Below, piece after piece: positions 57,579 to 64,000 of a stretch of DNA of 64,000 nt. The DNA comes from Pseudomonas putida (lineage in GTDB: Bacteria; Pseudomonadota; Gammaproteobacteria; Pseudomonadales; Pseudomonadaceae). The stretch lies in NCBI RefSeq assembly GCF_030159595.1, contig NZ_BSKJ01000004.1:101747-165746 (forward strand), given 5' to 3'. Made by a program: the position numbers and the translations under genes. The notes below the pieces were generated by a model. That model was given only the letters and a program-made list of their open reading frames with translations. It was not told the origin of the DNA and ran no database searches. Positions within the stretch are counted from its first letter, which is position 1, and each line of letters begins with the position of its first letter.

Positions 57579-57601
57579 AGCGTTCTCGGCTTGAGAACGC
57601 T
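57579..57601 (+). promoter_or_regulatory. Palindrome copy 2 (AGCGTTCTC-N5-GAGAACGCT)
   Basis: Same nine-base arms as at 49682, spacer GGCTT, followed by GT and a GACCAATTT element, 115 bases before the SDR start. The matching distance to the gene start in both copies supports a shared activator site. The rest of the 364-base gap (57353-57716) shows no supported gene. Confidence 0.75.
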
Positions 57602-57716
57602 GTCTTTCCTAAAGACCAATTTCAATTTTTCTTGGCTCTTTCTAGGATGAGTCTGGAGCTGAAACGCACCTCCAGCGTCAGCTATACGTCCCTACAAAAA
57701 CTATAAGGGTTACGTC

Positions 57717-58460
57717 ATGTCCAAGAAAGTTGCATTTGTCACCGGTGGTATGGGTGGTATAGGAACTGCCATTTGTCAGCGTCTGTCCAGAGACGGATTC
57801 ATCGTTGTGGCCGGCTGCGGCCCAGATTCTCCTATCCGTACCGAATGGCTGAAAAAGCAAAAGAAGGCAGGCTTTAATTTCATCGCGAGCGAAGGCAATG
57901 TTGCAGACTGGGACTCCACGGTCAAAGCCTTCGACAAGGTGAAAAAAGAAGTTGGCCCGATTGATGTGCTGGTCAACAATGCCGGGACTGCCTGTAATGT
58001 CCTCTTCCGCGATATGGTTCCAGGTGACTGGCAGACGGTTATCGATACCAACTTGAACTCTCTGTTTAACGTCACCAAACAGGTCATTGATGATATGACC
58101 GCAAGGGGGTGGGGCAGGGTGATCAATATCTCCTCTGTCAACGCTCAGCTGGGCCACGTCGGTCAAGTAAACTACGCCACTGCTAAATCTTCTATCCGGG
58201 GTTTCACATGTGCTCTCGCCCGCGAAGTCGCAGCACGTGGCGTTACTGTAAACACCGTTTCGCCTGGATACATTGCCACCGCACGCTTGAAAGCAATTAC
58301 TGAAAACGAGCGCATGGACAAGGTGATTCAAGACATCCCTGTTAAACGGTTGGGCACGCCTGAGGAGGTGGCCTCAATGTGTGCCTGGTTGGCATCGGAG
58401 GAATCAGCGTTCGCAACGGGTGCTGACTTTGCTATTAACGGCGGCCTACATATGAGCTGA
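57717..58460 (+). CDS. PhaB-like short-chain dehydrogenase/reductase
   Basis: 247 residues, AAGGG upstream. Cofactor loop VTGGMGGIGTAICQRL, then VVAGCGPDSP and IASEGNVADWDSTVKAFDKV. The catalytic Ser lies in NISSVNAQLGHVGQ, and Tyr and Lys in NYATAKSS. The whole length runs parallel to acetoacetyl-CoA reductase PhaB of Cupriavidus as I know it, including the FATGADFAINGGLHMS end. The substrate loop NNAGTACNVLF differs from the NNAGITRDVVF of PhaB. No phaA or phaC is nearby and P. putida makes its PHA another way. It may act on a hydroxy acid taken up by the next gene product. Confidence 0.85.
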   Translation: MSKKVAFVTGGMGGIGTAICQRLSRDGFIVVAGCGPDSPIRTEWLKKQKKAGFNFIASEGNVADWDSTVKAFDKVKKEVGPIDVLVNNAGTACNVLFRDMVPGDWQTVIDTNLNSLFNVTKQVIDDMTARGWGRVINISSVNAQLGHVGQVNYATAKSSIRGFTCALAREVAARGVTVNTVSPGYIATARLKAITENERMDKVIQDIPVKRLGTPEEVASMCAWLASEESAFATGADFAINGGLHMS

Positions 58461-58517
58461 GTAACCAGTTCGGCAGTAATAGCTTATAACAATTACAATG
58501 TTGCTTCGGAGATAACA

Positions 58518-59858
58518 ATGCTGTCCATTCTTGGCTACGGCATGATCATCACATTTATGTCGTTGATCATGACCAAGCGACTTGCGCCATTGGTGGCGAT
58601 GACGACCATACCCATCATCTTCGCCATGTTGGGCGGCTTTACGGGCGACATGGGCCTGATGATGATTGAAGGGTTACGCAAAGTCGCCCCGACTGCAGTT
58701 ATGGTCATGTTCGCAATTCTGTACTTCGGCATGATGTTTGATACCGGGTTGTTTGACCCCGTTATCCGCACCTTCTTGAAACTGATCAAGGGTGACCCTG
58801 CCAAGGCAGTGCTCTTCGCCACACTGCTGGCAGGAATGGTTTCACTTGATGGTGATGGGTCGACGACCTACATGATCACGGTTACTGCGATGCTGCCGTT
58901 GTTTAAACGGTTAAAAATCAACCCGCTTATATTGCCCTGCGTGGTTATCCTCGCTGCGAGTGTCACGAATCTGCTGCCGTGGGGTGGCCCACTCGCACGT
59001 GCTGCCGCATCGCTTCAGGTGGAAACCACAGAGCTGTTCCTGCCATTGATACCCGCGATGGTAATTGGCTTCCTGAGTGTCCTGGCATTGGCCTTTTATC
59101 TGGGACTGCAAGAGCGTAAACGGCTGGGGACACTGACGCTTCCGGGTGATCCGCGCCGGCATGCGAGCGTTTCGGATGATGACATCAGCGACCTGCTCAC
59201 TCTCAGCGATGAGAATGCAGAGCTTCGTCGTCCTAAGCTGTTCTGGTTGAACGCGGTACTGACTATCGCGTTGATGGGCTGTCTTGTTGTTGAGTTGTTG
59301 CCGCTGCCCATCCTGTTCATGCTGGCTTTCTCGGTGGCCTTGGTAATTAACTATCCAGGTATCGACGATCAGCGCCGACGGATCGCGGCGCATGCGCCAA
59401 CAGCGCTGAATCAAATAGCCATTTTCCTTGCCGCAGGCATCTTCGCCGGGATCCTTTCGGGTACCGGGATGGTCAAGGCAATGTCTGAAACGCTGCTATG
59501 GGCTTTGCCGGATAGCTGGGGCGCATACCTGGCGCCGATCACGGCAATCATCAGTATCCCCGGTACGTTCTTCATGTCTAACGATGCGTTCTACTATGGC
59601 GTGCTGCCTGTTCTGGCGCATGCTGCCGAAGCGTATGGGATCAGTGCGGCGGAAATCGGGCGTGCGTCGATGGTTGGCCAGCCGGTTCACTTGCTCAGTC
59701 CATTGGTAGCATCGACCTATCTGCTGGCAGGCCTTGCGGGCGTGGAATTCAGTGACCACCAGAAATACACCTTTAAGTGGTCGTTGCTGCTTTGCCTCGT
59801 CATCATGGCCGCATCGATGGCGTTCGGGTTGTATCCTTGGTACTCCACGGCAGCGTGA
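58518..59858 (+). CDS. CitMHS-family organic acid transporter
   Basis: 446 residues with about twelve membrane helices and the CitMHS pattern: MGLMMIEGLRKVAPTAVMVM, MVSLDGDGSTTYMITVTAML and LPWGGPLARAAASLQVE. Known members move metal-citrate complexes with protons; tetronate or other hydroxy acids are possible for less characterised ones. CGGAG lies before the ATG, 57 bases after the SDR gene. Downstream of it is an inverted repeat. Confidence 0.9.
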   Translation: MLSILGYGMIITFMSLIMTKRLAPLVAMTTIPIIFAMLGGFTGDMGLMMIEGLRKVAPTAVMVMFAILYFGMMFDTGLFDPVIRTFLKLIKGDPAKAVLFATLLAGMVSLDGDGSTTYMITVTAMLPLFKRLKINPLILPCVVILAASVTNLLPWGGPLARAAASLQVETTELFLPLIPAMVIGFLSVLALAFYLGLQERKRLGTLTLPGDPRRHASVSDDDISDLLTLSDENAELRRPKLFWLNAVLTIALMGCLVVELLPLPILFMLAFSVALVINYPGIDDQRRRIAAHAPTALNQIAIFLAAGIFAGILSGTGMVKAMSETLLWALPDSWGAYLAPITAIISIPGTFFMSNDAFYYGVLPVLAHAAEAYGISAAEIGRASMVGQPVHLLSPLVASTYLLAGLAGVEFSDHQKYTFKWSLLLCLVIMAASMAFGLYPWYSTAA

Positions 59859-59873
59859 TCGTCTAATGGTTAG

Positions 59874-59904
59874 CAGGGCTCTTGTCGGCGTGACATGAGC
59901 CCTG
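59874..59904 (+). terminator. Candidate terminator after the CitMHS gene
   Basis: CAGGGCTC and GAGCCCTG form eight-base arms around a 15-base loop, with a second small hairpin CTTCC/GGAAG at 59906-59918. There is no T-run, so termination may be partial. Confidence 0.5.
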
Positions 59905-60072
59905 ACTTCCGGGGGAAGTGAAGCATCCATCTTTGCTATGGAAAATACGATGAGCGCGCTGTGGGAAGGGTGAAAATCAGCCATAACGGCTGAGGTACGC
60001 TCTCGCGTATACTGACGGGCGTCGCAGCCGATTGATGGCACATTCGGCCTTCTCCCCTTTCGGTTTACATGC

Positions 60073-60990
60073 ATGACATCCAGTTCCCTCGTCCAGCGAA
60101 TCGTCACTCAAATTCGGCACCGAATTCAATTTGGCGACCTTGTCCCTGGCTCGCATTTGAGCGCTCAGAAAGTAGGGGATGAATTCCAGGTTTCGCGTTC
60201 ACCTGCGCGGGAAGCACTGACTCTTCTGGCAGAGCAGGGCGTCGTTGAACAAATCCCAAATCGAGGTTTTTTTGTAATTGGCATTGCCAATGCTCTTCAA
60301 GGGCCGATCGATGAGGTAACCTCGCTTGAAGAGCCTGAGGAGTATTACCAGCTTTCAGAGGATTGGCTGAACGATGCGATACCTCCCCAGGTCACTGAAA
60401 AATACCTGCGAGAGCGCTACAACCTGACTAAATATCAGGTGACCGACATCCTTAACCGGGCCGCGAAGGTCGGTTGGGCTGAGCCTAAGCCTGGCTATGG
60501 ATGGCGCTTTCTCGACGTAGCCAAAACGCCTGAGGCCTTGGAGCAAATCTATAAGGTGCGTGCGTTGATTGAGCCGGCAGCGTTGCTGGAGAGCGATTTT
60601 CATCACGATCTGGAAATACTGGGGCGCTTGAAGAGAGAGCAGCAGGACTTGTTATCGGGAGGGATCGAAACGCTGCCAGCGGACGCCCTACTGAAGTCCG
60701 GCATTCGCTTTCATGAAGAGCTTATCAGCCTCTCAGGTAACCCCCACTACCTCTTGATCCTCAAGCAACTGAACAACATGCGGCGATTGATCGAGTATCG
60801 CGCGATGATCGATCGCAAGCGCATGTATGGTCAGTGCGCCGAGCACCTGCGGATGGTGGAACTGGTCGTCGAGGGCAACAACCTGGAGGCAGCACATCTC
60901 ATGAAGCGCCATCTCAGTGGCTCATTTGCGCGCAAATCGCCGATCCTTGGCCTTCGCCCGAAGGTCGAAAAAACGCTGAAGACCCTGTGA
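60073..60990 (+). CDS. GntR/FCD-family regulator with a second winged-helix-like segment
   Basis: 305 residues. First GntR winged helix at ~5-72 (RIRHRIQFGDLVPGSHL type, with VSRSPAREALTLLAEQGVVE). A second helix-turn-helix-like segment follows at ~92-150 (LRERYNLTKYQVTDILNRAA, then VGWAEPKPGYGWRFL). After it comes an FCD-type helical effector domain (FHEELISLSGNPHYLLILKQ, and the HLRMVELVVEGNNLEAAHLM metal/ligand region). Two DNA-binding-like units in one GntR protein are uncommon. It converges on the otnK-otnC-abrB operon and lies downstream of CitMHS; either could be its target. Confidence 0.85.
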   Translation: MTSSSLVQRIVTQIRHRIQFGDLVPGSHLSAQKVGDEFQVSRSPAREALTLLAEQGVVEQIPNRGFFVIGIANALQGPIDEVTSLEEPEEYYQLSEDWLNDAIPPQVTEKYLRERYNLTKYQVTDILNRAAKVGWAEPKPGYGWRFLDVAKTPEALEQIYKVRALIEPAALLESDFHHDLEILGRLKREQQDLLSGGIETLPADALLKSGIRFHEELISLSGNPHYLLILKQLNNMRRLIEYRAMIDRKRMYGQCAEHLRMVELVVEGNNLEAAHLMKRHLSGSFARKSPILGLRPKVEKTLKTL

Positions 60991-61019
60991 GGCTTCCAGA
61001 GGAGTGATCCTTCAAGCCG

Positions 61020-62078
61020 TTACCCGGATCCTTCATCATTCTGTTCATGGCCTTCTTGGGCCAGCCAGCGTTTCAAAACGGGTTCCGCGCATACCATGAC
61101 GACCACCAAGCGCATGATCTGCATGGCTGTTACCACTCCGGCGCCAAGGTGTAGCGCCTCTGCTGTCAGGTACATCTCGGTGCTGCTACCAGGCATCATT
61201 CCCAGTGCCATGGTCAGTTCTGGAAGGCCAGAGAGTGCTCCGAAGCCCCAGGCGAACAGAAACGTTCCCGCGATCATACAGAGAGTGAATATGACCACTT
61301 TCAGAAGATAGGCCGGCGATCTGCGGAAGAACGCCCTGTCGAAAAAACTGCCTAGAGCGCAACCGATCATCAGCTGACCGTATTCGCTCAGCTCGACGGG
61401 TAAGGCTGTACGCAGATCGAATGTCGCGGTCAGCAGGGCGCACAAGGCCATGGGGGCGAACATCCATGGGTTGGGCAGTCCCACCCGTTTCCACAGCAGG
61501 GCTGCCAGCACACCGCCGGCCAGCATGGGACCGAGCCATATCCAGTCTGCAGGCAGGCGGTCTTGAACTGAGTCGGCGGGTGAAAGGTGTAAGAGCAGAA
61601 ACATGGCCGGCGGTACGCTCAGCACTATCAGCACCAATCGAATACTGTGGGCCGCAGCGATTTGACTGACGTCGGCCTTGTAGTGCATGCCCAGTTGAAT
61701 CATCTCGGCAAAATTCGCCGGCATGAAGGCGAAATAGGCTGTGGTGAGATCCATGCCTTGCCGTCTCATGAAAGCGATACCTGCAAGCGCCAATATCAAG
61801 GTGAGGAAGGCGGCAGCGAGCATGAGCAGAAAATGACTGAAAATTTCTTGAGCTACCGGCTGGGTAAAATGCAGGCCAATGGATGTAGCAATCAGCCATT
61901 GGCCTGATTTTCGTCCATTCGGGATTTCCGCGATCAACCATCCAGAGCAACGGACAACGATCACGGCTAGCATCGATCCGACGATCCAGGGAAGAGGCCA
62001 GTTTGCGATTACAGCGAGGAGGGCTCCACCGATACCTATCAGAGGTGTAGCCCACCATTGCTTCAAGCTAGCTTGCAT
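61020..62078 (-). CDS. AbrB-family membrane protein (COG3180), putative transporter
   Basis: 352 residues with ten or more membrane helices and the repeat pattern of the AbrB duplication family (PLIGIGGALLAVIANWPLPWIVGSM in the first half, GMMPGSSTEMYLTAEALHLG in the second). Not the AbrB DNA-binding protein. Seven bases after otnC on the same strand, so part of that operon. It may carry the tetronate or a product; no member's substrate is firmly known to me. Confidence 0.8.
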   Translation of the reverse strand: MQASLKQWWATPLIGIGGALLAVIANWPLPWIVGSMLAVIVVRCSGWLIAEIPNGRKSGQWLIATSIGLHFTQPVAQEIFSHFLLMLAAAFLTLILALAGIAFMRRQGMDLTTAYFAFMPANFAEMIQLGMHYKADVSQIAAAHSIRLVLIVLSVPPAMFLLLHLSPADSVQDRLPADWIWLGPMLAGGVLAALLWKRVGLPNPWMFAPMALCALLTATFDLRTALPVELSEYGQLMIGCALGSFFDRAFFRRSPAYLLKVVIFTLCMIAGTFLFAWGFGALSGLPELTMALGMMPGSSTEMYLTAEALHLGAGVVTAMQIMRLVVVMVCAEPVLKRWLAQEGHEQNDEGSG

Positions 62079-62085
62079 TTGACGG

Positions 62086-62721
62086 TCACTTAAGTGGGTA
62101 GAGACGGCGGATTTCGGCGATGTTCTCCGGCGTCAGCGTCCGGAACTTGTGCTGGAAGATAAGCAAAAACAGCCTTGCTGTAGCTTCAAGTTCTTCTGTC
62201 GCGTCGACTGCAGCGCTCAAGCTTGTACCTGCTACAACCGGCCCGTGATGTGCTAAAAGCATGGCGTGATGATTGCTGGAGAACGAGCGTACCGCAGCAG
62301 CCAATGCGGGGTCGCCAGGTGCGTAGTAGGGCACTAGAGGTAGCTTCCCGACCCGCATGGCGTAATAGGCGGTAATCGCTGGCAGCAGGTCGTCAGGATC
62401 AAGCCCTTCGAGCACTGACACAGCAACTGAGTGAGTCGAGTGAAGATGCACCACTGCGCCGCTATCGGGGCGCTCTTGATACATGGCGAGATGCAGTATC
62501 AGCTCCTTCGACGGTTTATCACCGCTAATATGGCGACCATTCCAGTCCAGTTTGCTCAGTCTGGCAGGATCGAGGCGGCCAAGCGCAGAGCCCGTAGGGG
62601 TGAGTAGCCAACCATCGTCAAGGCGCACACTGATATTCCCGGTTCCCCCATGAGTCAGCCCTCTGTCGTACATGGATTTACCCAATAGCACGATTTCTTC
62701 GCGCTGCCTGTTCTCATTCAT
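62086..62721 (-). CDS. otnC: Class II aldolase family 3-oxo-tetronate 4-phosphate decarboxylase
   Basis: 211 residues of the class II aldolase/adducin type: THGGTGNISVRLDDGWLLTP (phosphate site), VVHLHSTHSVAVSV with the zinc histidines, and MLLAHHGPVVAGTSLSAAVD with the third histidine. Next to a DUF1537 kinase this is the OtnC arrangement, which turns 3-oxo-tetronate 4-phosphate into dihydroxyacetone phosphate and CO2. The start overlaps the otnK stop by four bases (ATGA). Confidence 0.9.
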   Translation of the reverse strand: MNENRQREEIVLLGKSMYDRGLTHGGTGNISVRLDDGWLLTPTGSALGRLDPARLSKLDWNGRHISGDKPSKELILHLAMYQERPDSGAVVHLHSTHSVAVSVLEGLDPDDLLPAITAYYAMRVGKLPLVPYYAPGDPALAAAVRSFSSNHHAMLLAHHGPVVAGTSLSAAVDATEELEATARLFLLIFQHKFRTLTPENIAEIRRLYPLK

Positions 62722-63989
62722 GGTGCTAACTCCAGCGCTTTGGAGAAAAAGTCGCGGGAGCCGAAATTCCCAGATTTCAGCGCAAGGGCTATAGGGTAAT
62801 CACCCGTGCCTGTCGTCCAGGGCACGCCTGGGTCGATAGGATCACCTATGCGTAGGGCGGTTATACCTAATGCTCTCACTACAGCCCCGGAGGTTTCTCC
62901 TCCGGCGACTACGAAAGCGTTGACTCCCGCGTCTCGTAAGCCCACTGCAATCTGGGACAAGGCGTGCTCAACTATCTCGCCAGCTGCCATGGCGCCTAAG
63001 CATGTCTGAATGTCTTTCACTTCTGCAGGTAATGCGCTTGCGTAAATGAGCACAGGCCCGCCCACAAGCAGAGGCTTTGCCCACGCCAAAGCTTCATTAA
63101 TCTTGTCGTGGTTCTTTGCGAGAAGCAGTGGATCAAGTGCCAGGTATGGCCGGCCAGTGCATTTCCAGTGCTCGACCTGGTCGAGCGTTGCTTTGGAGCA
63201 GCTCCCCGACAGCACCGCTGCATATCCATCAACGTGTGAAGTGAGCGATGCTGCGCAAGTATCAGCGAGCAAACCCCGTCGTTGGAAGTTGCCCGGAAGC
63301 CCCATAGCGACACCAGATCCACCGGTCACAAGCACATGGTCGCTGGCTGCCTCACCTATTACCTGAAGATCATGGTTGCTGATTGCATCGACGACCGCAT
63401 AGGTGAAGCCATCTTCTTGCGCGTTGGCGAATGCCTGGCGCACAGCTTCGGCGCCCTGTTGGATAACGGAATGATTGATCAAGCCAACCTTTCGCGCGGT
63501 CTGCTGTTGGAGCACGCGCACAACGTTGCTATCGGTCATCGGCGTAAGTGGGTGGTCGCGCATACTGGACTCGCTGAGCAGCGTTTCACCCACGAACAAA
63601 TGGCCGTTGTACAGCGTTCGATGATTTTCGGGGAAAGCCGGGCATACTAGTGCGAATGAGAGGCCGAGGGCGTCAATCAGTGCATCTGCGATGGGGCCGA
63701 TATTGCCTTGGCTAGTAGAGTCAAAAGTGGAGCAGTATTTGTAAAAATACTGGCGGCAGCCCAGCTTTCGGAGCCACGCAAGCGCAGCTAGCGACTCGTC
63801 GACTGCTTCGTCGGGTGGCATCGTTCTTGTTTTAAGTGCAATAACCACGGCATCGACGTTCGCATCGAGCGGCGTTTGAGGTACACCGATCACTAGCACA
63901 GTCCGCAACCCACTCCTGACCAGCATGCTTGCGAGGTCTGTTGCGCCTGTGAAATCGTCAGCAATGCAGCCCAGTAATACTTGACTCAA
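62718..63989 (-). CDS. otnK: 3-oxo-tetronate kinase (DUF1537 family)
   Basis: 423 residues from a TTG at 63989. N-terminal LLGCIADDFTGATDLASMLV is the DUF1537 signature; FKYCSTFDSTSQGNIGPI, VTGGSGVAMGLP and the C-terminal VAGGETSGAVVRALGI, with PGVPWTTGTGDYPIALALKS, complete the kinase. These enzymes phosphorylate C4 acid-sugar ketoacids. The TTG overlaps a TGA in another frame (TTGA), so it is probably coupled to a gene that ends at the window edge; an ATG further right cannot be excluded because the frame stays open to the last base. Confidence 0.92.
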   Translation of the reverse strand: MSQVLLGCIADDFTGATDLASMLVRSGLRTVLVIGVPQTPLDANVDAVVIALKTRTMPPDEAVDESLAALAWLRKLGCRQYFYKYCSTFDSTSQGNIGPIADALIDALGLSFALVCPAFPENHRTLYNGHLFVGETLLSESSMRDHPLTPMTDSNVVRVLQQQTARKVGLINHSVIQQGAEAVRQAFANAQEDGFTYAVVDAISNHDLQVIGEAASDHVLVTGGSGVAMGLPGNFQRRGLLADTCAASLTSHVDGYAAVLSGSCSKATLDQVEHWKCTGRPYLALDPLLLAKNHDKINEALAWAKPLLVGGPVLIYASALPAEVKDIQTCLGAMAAGEIVEHALSQIAVGLRDAGVNAFVVAGGETSGAVVRALGITALRIGDPIDPGVPWTTGTGDYPIALALKSGNFGSRDFFSKALELAP

Positions 63990-64000
63990 AGCCCAATCCT
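63986..64000 (-). CDS. Possible last codons of an upstream operon gene
   Basis: The minus strand reads RIGL and a TGA that overlaps the otnK TTG. In C4 sugar-acid operons the gene before otnK often encodes the 2-dehydrogenase (LtnD type). Only five codons are visible, so this is an inference from the overlap. Confidence 0.25.
   Translation of the reverse strand, partial: RIGL

Overview
The window reads as chromosome of a Pseudomonas putida-group bacterium. Coding is GC-rich and dense. A urease cluster ordered ureD-A-B-C-E-J-F-G, a complete fapABCDEF functional-amyloid operon, an McpP-like chemoreceptor, OprD-type porins and the inverted REP pairs (core GTGGGAGCGGG) all fit that group. No rRNA or tRNA gene, CRISPR array or prophage structural module was seen.

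Layout. 1-660: C-terminal end of an RTX-type secreted protein. 1.0-7.4 kb: an amine or amino-acid catabolic operon (APC permease, FAD amine oxidase, cupin, MmsA-type dehydrogenase) closed by a strong terminator and facing a PucR-family regulator. 7.6-8.4 kb: a PrlF-YhaV toxin-antitoxin pair with its operator. 8.63-14.77 kb: a compact island bounded by 71-bp direct repeats that duplicate the 3' end of a lysR gene. It carries four tightly coupled genes: a winged-helix protein, two small helical proteins and a 1111-residue SF1 helicase with an N-terminal membrane-anchor-like helix. I do not recognise this set as a named system, and it is the best candidate for something undescribed. 14.7-26.5 kb: lysR and an MDR oxidoreductase, an unknown gene coupled to a MocR-like regulator that has lost its PLP lysine, a FAN1-type nuclease coupled to a PD-(D/E)XK/XPD-like helicase, NnrS and an orphan tyrosine recombinase. 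26.7-32.3 kb: urease. 32.4-35.4 kb: a DUF899 protein and a sulfatase-type membrane enzyme. 35.5-40.8 kb: fap operon. 41.1-46.1 kb: pnuC and a NadR-like kinase, a chemoreceptor, uppP, a DUF1294 protein and an MmcQ/YjbR protein, with two REP pairs.

From about 46.4 kb to the right end lies an accessory catabolic region. Its left edge cuts a lysR gene whose last ~95 codons survive. It encodes a Hyi/OtnI-type isomerase, a LysR regulator, an AcnA-type aconitase, a Tat-exported lactonase, an ACS-family MFS carrier, an OprD porin, a signal-less solute-binding-like protein, a PhaB-like reductase, a CitMHS transporter, a GntR regulator, and an otnK-otnC-abrB operon for C4 sugar acids (tetronates). Two copies of one 23-bp palindrome, AGCGTTCTC-N5-GAGAACGCT, precede the aconitase and reductase genes. 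They suggest that a single regulator, most simply the LysR at 48.8-49.7 kb, joins these blocks into one regulon.
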